This document shows, in pieces, positions 35,063 through 47,821 of a stretch of DNA of 64,000 nt. The stretch is from Polytrichum commune (taxonomy: Eukaryota > Streptophyta > Polytrichopsida > Polytrichales > Polytrichaceae): NCBI GenBank assembly GCA_950295325.1, contig OX485808.1:28974527-29038526 (forward strand). The letters run 5' to 3'. Under the pieces are notes generated by a model that was given only the letters and a program-made list of their open reading frames with translations, ran no database searches and had not been told where the DNA came from. Numbering within the stretch: position 1 is the first letter of the stretch; every line of letters begins with the position of its first letter. Made by a program: the position numbers and the translations under genes.

Positions 35063-37480
35063 TCACCCTAGCCTCCAGCCTCCATCGGATAATAGGCAGG
35101 TCACATCTTCCAAAGCCAGATTTGGCCAGGTCCCCCAGTATTCCCTTTCCTTTCCTTTCCCTTCCTTTCCCCTTCCCCGCCCCCCCCCCCCACCCCCCCG
35201 GCCTGTCCGTCCCCAGCCGCTTATTTATCAGGTCTTTAGATCGCCGTACCCGACCCCCCGCTCGTCCATAAGCACACTGTTGGCGACGCTGAGACTCATC
35301 AATTGCCAGGCGCTTCTTACTCTGCCCGCGTGCAGTAGAAAGAGTAACCCCGCCGATAAGCAGTACTTTTCTGTTACGCAGTATGACTACTCCCTCCTCC
35401 TCCTACTGCTGCTGCTGCTGCTCCTCCTCCTCCTCCTCCTGCTGCTGCAATTTCCGCGCCCCCGCGGCGAGGGTCGAAGACGGACGGACTGACTCACGGT
35501 AGAGATGAGAGAGAGACGGAGAGAGAAAGAGGGGTCAAGGGACATCAAGCACGGCATTGGCGTGACATGGGAGGAGGAATAGGAGGACGACGAAGACTAG
35601 GCGCCGGGTTGGCAGAAGCCCAATAATAATAATAAGAAGGAGCAGAAGCAGCAGAAGAATATGAACTTGAACTACTTGGTGTGGTCGTAGCAGCAGCAGT
35701 ATTGATGATGTTGTGGTTCCACTTAACCTCCGGCTGCTGCTGCTGCTGATGATGATGATGATGCTGCTGATGATGATGCTGAAGGATGAGAAGATGGCAG
35801 AGCAGGAGGCGAAGATGGCAGGCGTAGGGCGATGATCATCAACGGCAGCCGCGCCTCCTGCTACATGGCGACGAGTGTCCCAACATTTACAGGCACAGGC
35901 CCCGGGGGGATTACTAAGTGGCCTGCCGCATGCCGGAAGAAGACTTTTAGAATCCCACCGTGACATTCTGAATACTACTAGTCCGACGCCCCCGAGCCTC
36001 CTCACTGGGAGCTGCCTCCTGCCAAGCCGCATCATGATTTTATTCTATTTATAAAAAAAAAAGTTTTGCTCAGCAAATGTACTCCCCCTTCCCTTCCCAC
36101 CCTCTCCCCGTTCTCAACCTCTACTCTCCACTCTATGCGCTACTACTATTTGATCCAGCCGCCCCCCCCCCCTGCCTGCTGTAGTTCCCTTTTAGTTTCC
36201 CTCAATTTCCTTGCCAGGGGGGCGCATTATGTCGGATGGATCCCCCTGGCTCCCAACCTAACTGATCCATCTAAGTTATCTATCTATCTATCTATCTAAA
36301 GATCTATCTATCTATCTATCGCCTCATCATTCAGTACATAGTCATCCCGTCATCCCCCCACCCATCATGCGTAAACTCTTTCTCTTTCTCTTTTCTCTCT
36401 CATCTGTCCCCCGCACTCCACCATACTCTCCCTCTCTCTCAGTAGTCTTCATGCCCAGGATGCATATTGGATGCCATGACATCACCCCGCCCCCACCCGC
36501 TTTATTTTCTTACCACCCGCTTCCTCACCCGTCCTTCAATCCTGGCTCCCACCATCTCTACTCTTATAAATCTCTCACCGCTCTTCCCGTACCCCCCCCC
36601 CCTTTGACTTCCGCCCTGCGCCCAATCATGCCTGGCCGCGCTCTACAGTCCTCCACTCCACTCCTCTCTTCCTTCTTACACACTTCTTATTAATCCGCCC
36701 AGCCCCTTTTTAAGTTAAGCTTCAGCCTTGAAACTCATCAGCAGCCAGCAGCACCAAGCCCCAGGGGCCGACTCATCATCCCCCCCCTCTCCCTCACTCT
36801 CTCTCCCTCTCGTTACTCATTAATTCCCTCGCCTATTAATCTTCATCTTTCTCTCCCCCAATCCTTTCTTTCTCCCCTCTTTCTTTCTCGCCCCTTTTCT
36901 TTCTCCCCCCCAGGCGCTGCTGTACAGTGCTCTCATCGATCGAAAACCCCAGTCTGCTGCGCTCCCCTGTATTTTCTTCCGCTTTCATCGGACCGGGCCG
37001 GGCCGGGTCTGGGTGTATAAACCTCTGGCCCGGGCTGGATGACGGGTCCCCCCTTTGGGACGGGCCGGGTGGGCCGGGCCCAGTATTTCTCCTGTCTGTA
37101 CTGTATTGTGCTGCATGAAGGCATCTAAGTTACTGTATTTGTTGGGTAAGTCCGGGAGGGGCCTTGTAACTTGGGAATTTGAAACGGGTCGGGTCGGGCC
37201 GGGTGAGTGAGTGGGCCATATTTATGATCAATCTTAAGTTGATTCGAGGAAGAGGGAGCCGAGGTTTAGGGTTCCGAGTTTGTTTGGGTTTTTGTGGTTT
37301 TGTTTTGTTTTGTTTTTGTTTTGTTTGTTGATGATGTTTTTCCTCGGGTGGAGTGTAAGTTAAATGGAGTATGGAAGTAGATGTAGTAGATAGTCGTGTG
37401 TGTGTGTGCGCGCCCGTGCCAAGCTTTTCGGGCCCGGTGGGGGGGGGCATGAATACCACCTAAGTACAAAGCTTACTAAC
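35063..37480. repeat. low-complexity upstream region of RLT
   Basis: Dense microsatellites and biased DNA: C-runs near 35178-35200, CTC/CTG repeats at 35394-35450, GCT/GAT-type triplets at 35695-35785, a CTAT repeat at 36280-36320, CT-rich stretches at 36360-36920, and GGGCCGG repeats near 36990-37085 and 37185-37205. GGGCC-type motifs recall plant site II (TCP) elements but may be simple repeats. Frames here (for example the 166-codon one at 35535-36035) are repeat translations. Confidence 0.55.
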
Positions 37481-37564
37481 TTTCTTTATATGAAGTTCTT
37501 TAGTTCTTGCGGGCACTTTGGTTTGGGCATGTCGAGTGGGGTGGTTTGTTTAGTTACTTTTATA

Positions 37565-37569
37565 TGGGG

Positions 37570-37607
<38 letters not shown>
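37565..37607 (+). repeat. (TTG)n microsatellite
   Basis: About twelve uninterrupted GTT/TTG triplets. No gene spans it. Confidence 0.9.
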
Positions 37608-37609
37608 AC

Positions 37610-38583
37610 ACGGGTGCACGTAAATTTTCCATGTGTTTCGCACGTATACCACACTATAGCAATGTTGGGTCTTGAGTCGTGGTGGATTGTGTGGGCGGAG
37701 CGTCGTATGAGGTTTGTTGTGTTGTGTGGAATATTGACTTTATGATGTTCTCTAAATGGTGGATACCTATGTGACTATGTATGTGAGGTTCCATTTGGGT
37801 CTTGGGCCATGAAAACAACATTGGTTAAAGGTGGTTGTTTGAATTCTACAAAGTTGAAGGGGTGTCAAAAGTGGGTAACTTTTGATTCATGTTGGTGACG
37901 AAGTCGTCATGAAGAGGAGGGGGGGCGGGCCGCATTGACTATACTTCGTTGACACCTTTGATTTTCTTTTGTGCAATGTGTTGTTGATCATACCTTCCAC
38001 AAAGTAACTCGTTGTCATGAAACCAACATCTTGTTGGAAGCAAATCCTATAGAATTCACATGCGTAGACCTCAAATCACCCTAATAGTATGTTTACATTG
38101 TGAAGGAGGAGTCTTGATACGATTTTGGAACTCTACTATCACATTTTCCTTTACTTGAATAGACTACGATAATTCAAATAAATTTTGAGTAGTTTGAGAT
38201 TTTTCCTCATTAAATGATCTCACAATGCCACAAATTATTCATGTGTATCAAGATTGTTCTACCAGGTTTGCCCGTCCCCCTTCATACCCATGGCTTAGGA
38301 AATGTACAACATGAATCACAAATTTGAAATGGCCTAGGATTCATGTAATAAGAGTGGTGTTCTTGCTCTTATGAAATACCCTCAAGAAGAAGAAGAAGAA
38401 GAAGAAGAATGTCAAGGTAGTCTTGTCATGTTGAAATCAATGTACATTCATTTCTTTAGGTTATTTTATGTGAATTTGCAAACTTTGTATTCAAACGGCG
38501 TGCATCCAAAAATGGTTACGAGTCCTTTGTTGACACTTGACAACATGCCCTCCCCCTTCTCATGGGGGAAAGAGAGAGCAAGA

Positions 38584-38625
<42 letters not shown>

Positions 38626-40610
38626 ATAGGTATGAGGTCATATGTGAACTCAAGATGGGTTTACTAAACCTTTTGGAATACAAGATCACGGTCATTGTCA
38701 TAGGTATGCAGATAATGTGGAAAACAATACTACACAATTTACATATAATGTGGGGTGTTCATACAAGTGTTGCCATACAATAATAATGAAGGTGGTCCAA
38801 ACCAATTTTGTATAAATATCATTATATTTGATACCAAAAAGGCACAATAACATGCAGTTGTAGGGGTTTGCTCTAGTGGGAGCCAACGTAGATAGAAACA
38901 AAAAGCAATACAAACCCCACGTCAAATAGTTAGAGTTGAAGAGAAGGATGAATTGGGAACATGGGGCAAACAATTATTATTTTACATTCAATGTAACAAA
39001 AGGGAGGCCTTTGAGAACCTTTTGGGAGGCTTTCACGATCGGGACAAAGCAAAGGATGCTTGTGATCACATGCATGATGTTCTTTCGAATGATGCAATGA
39101 GTATATATGTACATATGTATGTATGTCCTATATATAGGAATATTTTTATGATAGTTGTAATACATAATCTTTGCTATGCCCAACTCTTTCTATGTCCATG
39201 ATTGTATATGCATGGTCTCTTCAGTAGAAAGCTAGCAATAAAATCCTACGCACACATAAGTTATTCATGTTATAATTCATGTAAGGTGCCACCAACTACA
39301 CAATTTACACATGTTATTATTGGCTCAAAGTTAGCATGGGTAGAAAACACCTTTGCCCACTGTATTTTATGTGTTGGGTGAAAATGAAGATGACTTAAAA
39401 ATGAACAATATTCATATCAAAAGTCTTTAAATTTTATTGATATTTCTGGTATGATATTGATAGAATATTTTTAGCTCACATTGTTTCATGTTCTACGGAG
39501 CAAATTGATCCCAAATTCACAAATTTGAAAATAAAATTGGCGCGAGTCAAGAAATTTACATTGACCAAAATCATCATGGTATGTCAAAAGTATAGTGGAC
39601 CAAAGTGATAGGTGCGAAGAGTGTAGTTTCTATATATGTATATATATGTGTGTGTATTATGTGTATATATATATATATATATCTATCTATCTATCTATCT
39701 ATCTATATTTGTGTGTGTGCGTGACTATAAATAGGCAACAACAATGTTGCATTGTAGAGTTAGTGAGAGGTTAAAACATAATTAACATGTATGAGTTCAA
39801 ACACAACATGCAATTATTGATAGGTTGTTGATTCTTGTTTAGAAAAATCTATAGTTTTTTATTTGTTTTTATTGTGCTTATGTAAGATTATGAAAATTCA
39901 GCTCTACTTTGCCATAGTGTGTTGCATGGTTCAACACTTTGAGTGCCAAAGGTACTTTCCATGTAGGATTCAATAGGGATTGACCAATATTGGACTAATA
40001 TATAGGTGAATAGCATGGTATCAACAATCAACATCGTTAATGGCATTAGAGTATCTACCCATGGATATCAAAATTGCAATACTAGTCAATATTGACATTT
40101 AGTGAGTGTATTAATGTGAGAGAATGTTTATATACCCAAGCTGTTATTTGGTTCAATACCCTTCTAAATCATATTGACATAGGGTTGTTAATATGATAAT
40201 TTCACCTATGTATGAAGGTTCATGCATGGTTTGTAGACCCAAATTATACAAAAAAAACAAAAATGTCATCATATACCATACCCTATTTAAACCATTAGAG
40301 TGAAATCCTCGTTAAGGATACACGACCATATAAAAAAAAATAACAATACTAGTCCAACATTGGTTTTAACCAATTTGCACATGACATGTGTCAAAATCCT
40401 TCACAAACCGGTAAATTTATGTCGAATTGGATAGCATTATGTGATTGTTATGTTTTAACAAATTACAATGTGGATTCCCTGGTGTTCATGAGAGGACCCA
40501 CAACAACTATTAAGTGGAGTGAAGTTGATTTTCATTCCTCACGATCATGATGAAAGGCTTCCATGATGCTCCACCCAATCATTGACAACAATATATGATT
40601 CATGTTGTGG
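37610..40610. other. intergenic with microsatellites, no gene supported
   Basis: Simple repeats only: (GAA)n at 38383-38408, an AGAG run preceded by GCGCGCG at 38582-38622, and TA plus CTAT repeats at 39640-39710. Short frames here lack motifs. Confidence 0.45.
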
Positions 40611-40623
40611 AAAACAAAAACCA

Positions 40624-40654
<31 letters not shown>

Positions 40655-40789
40655 AACTCCAGTCCTTGTGGGGGGCCGGAGTGAATAGAGTGTATGTTCG
40701 TAGAACGTACACCCTTGGCCATACCCTAGGGTAGTGGCGTTGGATGTAATACTACTTCACCCTTTGCAGGGAGTAGACACTATATTAGT
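40624..40789 (-). mobile_element. SINE-like retroposon, copy 2 (longer)
   Basis: Flanked by the 12-bp direct repeat AAACAAAAACCA (40612-40623 and 40790-40801). Read on the minus strand it ends in the same CACTCCGG(C/T)CC...GGACTGGAGT-type hairpin and (TTC)n tail as the copy at 16128, and it shares the TAGGGTA(T/C)GGCC and CTACGAACA blocks. It extends about 70 bp further at the head (CTACTCCCTGCAAAGGGTGA). The shared 3' end with variable 5' ends fits retroposition. The flanking repeat is A-rich, so less convincing than that of copy 1. Confidence 0.65.
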
Positions 40790-41676
40790 AAACAAAAACC
40801 AAATAATATTGGTACGTATCGATAGATATAAAAATAGATAGGCTTGTATTGTCAAGTATGTATTCCTTGAAATATGGTTATTGAGATTGTTTATAAGTTG
40901 TTTATCTAAATGTTGACATGAACCAAAGGAAGCAGTGAAGATTGTCCCCTATGTATTCACTTTGAGTATTCATTTTCATAATATAATAAATAATATTATA
41001 TTATCCTACATATGAATTCGAATGAAACAGTTTAGGGGCAAAAAACACCATTTAAAAATGTTGGGATTCCAAGTCAAATCGAATATTTATTTGATAATGT
41101 AATAAATCATTCTAAAATTTGAGATGTTCGTATATAGAACACCTAAAAAACAACGATTGAAACTTTATTGGTTGAGCATGTTGGAATTCATCACAAAGGG
41201 CATAAGGCATGTGCAAACGAGCATTTTTTCTCCTCCTCTTCACTTGATCTCTATCTTACGCCTCCATCTATTTTGCCACGACTGCTACAAATGCAAAGAA
41301 CATGTTCAATTCAACCCTAATGCTAAAATCTAAATTTTGAAATGTAAATGTATTGAACATGCTAAAAACGGGTGGTTGGATCTTCAATGAGAGCACACAC
41401 AATAACTATTAGGTTGGTTTTTCCCTCACAAACATGATAAGTTTACATTAATATACAAGGTTTTAGAACTCAAACTCATATCACATGTACGAAATTCTTT
41501 AATGGCTCGAGCCTATTATACATAAGAACATACATTGTGTATTTTGTTATTACATGAAGGTTGTAAGAGTCATAATCCCAAAAAATTGTGATGCAAAGTT
41601 ATTGGTATTGATTTAGAAAACATAATTGTACATTTTTTGTTGTCATATATTTCGTTAAGATCCATGTGAGCATTCC

Positions 41677-41890
41677 GGGGGACGGACTCTTCTATGGAAA
41701 CCTAATTGACGTGTGTGGGTGACTACGAAATAAAACCCCCTATATATATGAGATTTTGAAAAGAATTAAGAAGTATGCATACTAACAATGGGCTAGAAAA
41801 TGGACTCGTGTATTTATACTAACCTTCTCATTTTGATGTGATAAATGCCTACACTACATACACAATATATAAATCATGAAATAATTGGGC

Positions 41891-41922
<32 letters not shown>

Positions 41923-42270
41923 AAAATATTACACTTTCACTTTCCAACGAGAAGGACATTGAAGAAATTTTCATTTACAGGATATAACTCATAATAATAT
42001 GACCCTAGAACATGCGTCATTTGGATGAAATAAGGTAAATTGGATGAAACTAGCACATCTAATGTCAATTTTCCTCTAAACCTCAAGGGCCCCTTTTGTA
42101 CATCTATCTTAATTCAAAATGCTTCAAAATGCTTAATAACATTTTAAAGTATACACATTTAGGAAGGGAAAAAAACCCCTTCCTTATATATAGTATGTAT
42201 ACTAATGCCTCGAATAATACCCCTTCCTCCACTCACGTCAGTTCATATGTGGTATGAAGAGTCCACCCCC
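41677..42270 (+). mobile_element. GGGGGTGGACTCTT-family element, 594 bp
   Basis: The left end is GGGGGACGGACTCTTCTATG; the right end, in reverse complement, GGGGGTGGACTCTTCATACC. The left subterminal block has GGAAACCTAATTGACGTG then AAAACCCCCTATATATA; the right has TAATGCCTCGAATAATACCC. This is the same asymmetric organisation as 19202-19913. It includes a (TA)n microsatellite at 41889-41918. No coding or clear target duplication. Confidence 0.72.
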
Positions 42271-42274
42271 AAGG

Positions 42275-43790
42275 CGAGTATTTTCCAAGTTCCTAAATTA
42301 CTAATTTTGTGCATCGATGAAAGCTTATATAAAATCGCTTCATTTTTTTATAGGAATTGTTTCTATCAATAGAATGAAATGAAATTGATTTTGAAGTCCG
42401 GGATGCCAAAAGTGTAATGGGACTAACGTTGTGCCAAATAAACACCACGTCAACATTGCTTATCATGGACATTGATAGTTTGAGTGAAGGAACAAAGCAA
42501 ACCACGCAAATTGGGCATAATCTTTAAGTTGTGCATAAAATTTCATGATCATTGTGCTTGACCTAAATCTCAAATTTCACCAAAATCGTAACATAGTACG
42601 CATCTCTTATGAGTCATGAAAGTTTGGAGCATTCAAGACCAATCATGTGACAATTCAAGGTCCGAGTAGGACTTATAGTGCATGATTGATCTTATATAAT
42701 ATCTAGCGTGACACTTTTGTTCTTCAAGAAGTGACATTTGTGTATAGAAATCTTACATTTTCATAATAAGCATAATTTGCATCAAACTTCTTGTTTTTTG
42801 TTTTTTTTTGTGTTTTATTCAATTTTTTAGATTTTTAGATTGGTTACAAACAAATTCTCAACATGTATATAGTTTATTTTTGTGTCATTGGATTCAATTT
42901 CTAGCCATAGTTAATGGGAAAGGATCACCACACAAAAACATGAGGTAAAATGGCCTCATGTGCATCCCCCCATCATCCTTCGCATAGTTTTGGCAAAAAT
43001 ATCCTCATGATTTTAAGGGTAAGGAAGTGACAAACAAAATTGCTTAGTTTGGTTCATTCCTACTTGGTCAATAAGTTGAAACACAACTTTCTCTGGATCC
43101 CGTGTTATGATTTCGGGGTTCTACTTTTGAATCCTCCACACTATTAATGGTTTAATGTGTATTTATTCATGTGAAAATCATGTCAACTCAAATTTATGTC
43201 GCATTTATGTCTACTAGATCTTACGAATATAATATTTCCAAAACAAAACCAAAGAGTACAAACCTATATTTCAACATACACTTACTCAATTTTGGAGTTC
43301 GACATGATTGGAAATCAATATCAATGTGCACATACGGAGGTTTGCAACTCACTTGTGATGATTGTAAGTCGTAGGATCACTTATTCCACTTTAAGTGTAC
43401 TTGTCTATAATAAACAAGGCATATGAGAGTATTGTTGGCCTTGTTGATACATGCACATGCAAAGATTAAAATTCGAGGGAGGAAAACTAGAGGCATATAC
43501 ATATTGGAAACATGTAAGGCTAGTTTATGCCATTTATAAATGCATGTACAATTTCATCGTGCAAAATTCACATGGGTGGTCGATTTACATTGAGGTTTGG
43601 GTCTAAGAAACTCGGGGTCCAAAAAACACCCCTGAATGGACTTTGCTTTCAAATACACTCCACCCAAGCTTAAAGATTAGTTTCTCAAACTAGGTGGAGG
43701 GTTTTTTTAAGTTGGGAGTGCCAAGATTTGGTGGGTAGTGATGTCACATTAGAGTCACTTCGTTTTTTGTTACCTTGGACCCAAACCACA
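42275..43790. other. intergenic, nothing recognisable
   Basis: AT-rich; short frames only. A small inverted repeat pairs TTTACATTGAGGTTTGGGTC (43585-43604) with TTGGACCCAAACCACAATGTAAA (43774-43796). Confidence 0.4.
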
Positions 43791-43803
43791 ATGTAAACTC
43801 ATT

Positions 43804-44105
43804 GGGTCCCATCTTTTGTTCTAGGTCATCAACACGAGAAAACTTGTCCATTCCAACTGTCCGTTGCAGCTCGTGATGAAAATATGCATAAACTATCATG
43901 TTGGTTGCCAACTGAAGGTATTTTGGTGGCAATTTTGGGAAATTTTACAACCAAAACCATGCAGTTGGCAACCAAAGTGTGTTAGTTATGCATTTTTCTC
44001 ACCATGAGTTGCAGTGGACAACTTGCAACAAACAATTGAAATGAACAAGTTTTATCCTAGTGCATACGACCACTTGATCTCGGAGTTCTTTTGATCTTGG
44101 ACCCT
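43804..44105. mobile_element. foldback element, about 300 bp
   Basis: Arms pair from the centre outward: TTGGTTGCCAACTG with CAGTTGGCAACCAA, then ATGCATAA...TTATGCAT, then GTTGCAGCTCGTGATG with CACCATGAGTTGCA, then AACTTGTCCATT with AATGAACAAGTT. The loop is about 45 bp near 43915-43960. No coding. Confidence 0.65.
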
Positions 44106-44734
44106 TGGTGTTTACCCCACCCCTAAGTCTACATCTAGTAAATGCACGGGTTTATAACAATTGTTGTGTAGTCATAGAGCATGTACGAATGTTTCTAAGG
44201 GCTAATAACAACACAAACACATGGCAAGTTTGGATAATATCATTTGAGCAATGAAGTGTTCGATCAATTAATTCTAGCAAAATTATGATAAAGCAAAGGT
44301 GCGAGATGTTGGGAATATTCACTCCAAAAAGCACATGTTTGACTATTAGGGAAAGGCCCGACATGCTCCAATCCACACTAGCATCAATGTTATTACCTTC
44401 TTTAAGGTTGTTGGTTGCGGAAGAACCACACACAATTAGCAACAAGTTCAACGTGGTATCCAAGAGGGAACTTTCAGTGCATCCACTTTTTCCAGAAGCA
44501 AAAAAATCACTCATATACGAGCAACATGAACCCAAACAACCAATTTAACCTTTGTTGACAATAATTGAGATACACAATAAACAATTATAGAATTGTGTTA
44601 TACTCCGAATAACAAGTGACACTAAACACTATTGAATGCAATACGTAATCCATGCACCGTTTACTTTGCAAGGGCGACCCAACACAAGAGGGGCACAAGT
44701 CTCCTAAACAGTCGATATTCCCAGCACTTGGTGA

Positions 44735-44813
44735 AACAACACCCTCGTGCTCAGTAAGATGAACAACACCCTAGTGTTGAGTAAGATGAGCAACACCCTG
44801 GTACTGAGTAATG
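44735..44813 (+). repeat. 27-bp tandem repeat, three copies
   Basis: AACAACACCC(T)CGTGCTCAG-type units at 44735-44761, 44762-44788 and 44789-44813, each ending AGTAAGATG or AGTAATG. There are no spacers, so it is not a CRISPR array. Function unknown. Confidence 0.8.
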
Positions 44814-45118
44814 TTATGTGGGCATGCTCATGCTCTTGACCTTAAATTTATGTACACCCACCACCAAAACGGGGTCAACTTGTGTTCTCTCTCTCTCGCA
44901 TTTTAAAAGCCGAGAAAAGAAGCAAGAAATGATGAGTGGGCCCGGTGTTTGTGTTGGGTGTGCATAAGCTAAGTTATTGCAAGGGCCACCTTCTTCGGTT
45001 GGAAGTCTACCTTCATGGAGCCATCATCGTGGACCTCAGATGGCAGTAGCTTAAGCCTCGGATAGTGTCTTCCAGAAGTTCCCAGGTGGTCGAGGACGCA
45101 GCCGGCACAAGTCCCTTA

Positions 45119-45620
45119 GGGCCCCTTCACACATGAGACTGAGAGCCCGTGACCATTACACTTCAACCACTCTCGTTGGTGGAAAAGGCGGAGCCGGTCC
45201 AAGTTCGCTTCACTCTACGCTTGAGGGACCAACGGAGTATGTGACTGCAAGATGGATGTGAAGTCTACATGGATTCCTACATGGCATTGAATGGATCATG
45301 TTTCATGGTCACTTGGACTATTTTCAAGAACCGCCTCTTGGAGGTAGGCCTAACACAAAACCATTGGGAGACCTTGGCACTATGAACGTTCACAACCGTT
45401 GGTTTATTCTTTTTTATCATGCGTGAGGACTTGCATGAATAGAAATTCATTGCAATAGCATTTGGTTAAGGGCCCGGTCACATATGACTTCACACTACAC
45501 TTGAGGGTCTGTGACCATACTACATGACTTCGGAGGTGTGTTGGGACGGCCTTTGGACATGTTCTTTTGGGCTCTCACAATTTCATGGTCACGGCTCTTG
45601 GCTCGTGTGTGAAGTGGCCC
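45119..45620. mobile_element. Harbinger/Tourist-like MITE, copy 1
   Basis: The 502-bp unit starts GGGCCCCTTCACACATGAGA; its right end, in reverse complement, reads GGGCCACTTCACACACGAGC. TTA lies directly outside both ends, the 3-bp TWA duplication of PIF/Harbinger elements. Non-coding. Confidence 0.8.
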
Positions 45621-45666
45621 TTAGGGCGTCATGCCTGCCCGATTCTCGTGTTCTTACGTAAGTTAA

Positions 45667-46166
45667 GGGCCACTTCACACACGAGACTGAGAGCCCGTGA
45701 ATGTTCCACTTCAAGCACTCTCATTGGTGGAAACGGCAGAGCCCATCCTTCCCACTATGCTTGAGGGACCAACGGAGTATGTGAATGCGAGATGGATGTA
45801 GAGTCTAAATGGATTCGTACATGGCATCGAATGGATCATGTGTCATGGTCACTTGGACTATTTTTCAAAAACCGCCTCTTGGAGCTAGGTAGGTCTAACA
45901 CAAAACCATTGGGAGACCATGGCACTCCGAGCGTTCACAACCGTTGATTTCTTCTATCTTATCATGTGTGAGGACCCACGTCCATAGACATTCATTGAAA
46001 TGGCATTTGGTTGAGGGTGTGGTCACATGTGACTTCACACTACACTTGAGGGTTCGTGACCACACCTACGTGATTTTGAAGGTGTCTTGGGATGGTCTTG
46101 GGACCCTTTCTTATGGGCTCTCACAATTTCACAGTCACGGCTCTTGGCTTGTGTGTGAAGTGGCCC
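45667..46166. mobile_element. Harbinger/Tourist-like MITE, copy 2
   Basis: A 500-bp unit in the same orientation as copy 1 and only 46 bp from it, highly similar throughout. Ends GGGCCACTTCACACACGAGA and, in reverse complement, GGGCCACTTCACACACAAGC. TAA lies outside both ends, a separate 3-bp duplication, so it is an independent insertion rather than a tandem duplication. Confidence 0.82.
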
Positions 46167-46249
46167 TAAGTCTTCTCAACAACGAAAGTCGTGTACACTA
46201 AACACATGATTTAGTGTGGCATCAAAATTGGGTGTATCGTGTCATTTAG

Positions 46250-46395
46250 CATAACATTATTCATATCCGTATCAATGTTTGTGGGACCGGCATTATTCTA
46301 TGGAATATTCCCCATGTTCGGTACGAATGTGGAGAATGTTCCATGGAATACTGCCGGTCCCACATAACATTGTTATGGATCTAAATAATGTTATG
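46250..46395. mobile_element. foldback MITE, about 145 bp
   Basis: Two arms of about 65 bp pair across a short loop near 46312-46330: CATAACATTATT at the outer end, then GTGGGACCGGCA, then ATTC(T/C)ATGGAA closer to the loop. It starts about 80 bp after the Harbinger-like copy 2. Non-coding. Confidence 0.75.
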
Positions 46396-46399
46396 GGAG

Positions 46400-47815
46400 T
46401 GGTCTTGAGGATTTATCATGTAGCAATGTGACACCCTCCCTAGTCTCAACCTACGTTGACATGTGTCATTAGGTTGTCTCTATGAATATGGTGCCTCTTA
46501 CCCATGCGAATTACCTTGGGTCAAAAACACGAGCACACGAATTTATAAGTTTGCTCACTAAATCGTACCATGCTCGGTGTAGCTCCCCTTTGAATCCCTT
46601 TCCCAATCCCGTCCCCGTTTTTCTCTCTTACTTTGGTGCTCCCTCGAGACTTCAATGTTGACACTTGTTGCATGTCGCACCATGTGTACGTGCCTACTTA
46701 GTCCCCTTCACACTAGAGCTCGAGGTGAGAGCTTAAACTCGCAATTTTGGGTTGGGGAGTTTGATACTTGGATTTGACAAGCTTTCAACCAAGCCTCGAA
46801 CTATTGAGAATTTCACCAATGCTCGACGAAGTTTCTAGTACTTTGAGTGAGTATAAAGTGGCCATGCTCAATTTTAAGATATCAAGGGGGAGGTGATATT
46901 AAACAAAAGAGAATTCATGAAAAGTCAAAGTTTCATTGGAATTTTATTGGCTAGGGACCCACAAAACAAGGACTTTAACTCCTAACATTCTTACACAACC
47001 TGCAATATGCTCATGGACATTAATATACTGAAGTTTACTGACATATAGAAGGGCACAAGACAAATGTTGGGAGTGTTATCCAATTGGATGAGTGACCAAT
47101 TATGTTGATTACTTGGGCCACATTAACTAATACACCTACACACACATGTTGCTTTGCAACACTTTGAACAGTTGACTCGTGGTTTACTTTCACCCACACT
47201 CTTTGCCTTTGTTTGTCTTGGTTGGATGACATGTGTGAAGCAACTCTACTTGAGCTATTTTTTCTTAAACTTGCTTAATTAGTGCAACATGTATGGAATC
47301 TTCATATATTTAGTGCTTGGTTAAAAGTCTACTCACTTAAAGACCTTACTTCAAGAGGCACCAGACTTTGTAAAGACCACTAAAGTCATCCAACCACTAC
47401 ATGCATATGAGTCTTGGGCAATGGAACAAGTTCATACGGTATGTCACTAGAAAATCATCGTACACCACTAGAAGAATGATTATACTAGTCTAATAAGATA
47501 TTCGTGACTCTCTAGAACCAAACCTTTCATAATAGGGTTTTAATATTAGTCACCTTCCACTCAAATTCAAATATTCTTGCACTTCCCGTGATGTCATACC
47601 CCCCCCCTCCCAAATTTGGCATCTAAGGCTTTTGATAAGAATCAAAGAAGCTACTTTACATATATTGATAACATGGCATCAGGCCTTGGGCCCGAGGTAC
47701 ATCACTAAACCTATTTTCCTTGGTGTTCGTGCGGTCAACTATGCCACACCCAACCCAACGCTCAAGGGATTTTGACATGGAGTCATGGACACATCTTTGG
47801 GCTACTTTAAGGGTG
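46400..47815. other. intergenic, nothing recognisable
   Basis: No frame with a recognisable motif. A C-run lies near 47600. Confidence 0.4.
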
Positions 47816-47821
47816 TGTTCA

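Noticed and set aside
35535..36035. 166-codon minus-strand frame
   Set aside because: Mostly Ser/Ile/Leu runs from triplet repeats; no gene-like features.
44152..44535. 127-codon minus-strand frame
   Set aside because: No recognised domain; the opposite strand is also open over part of it, which suggests low stop density rather than coding.
44735..44813. Possible CRISPR-like array
   Set aside because: Repeats are contiguous without spacers, and the DNA is plant nuclear.
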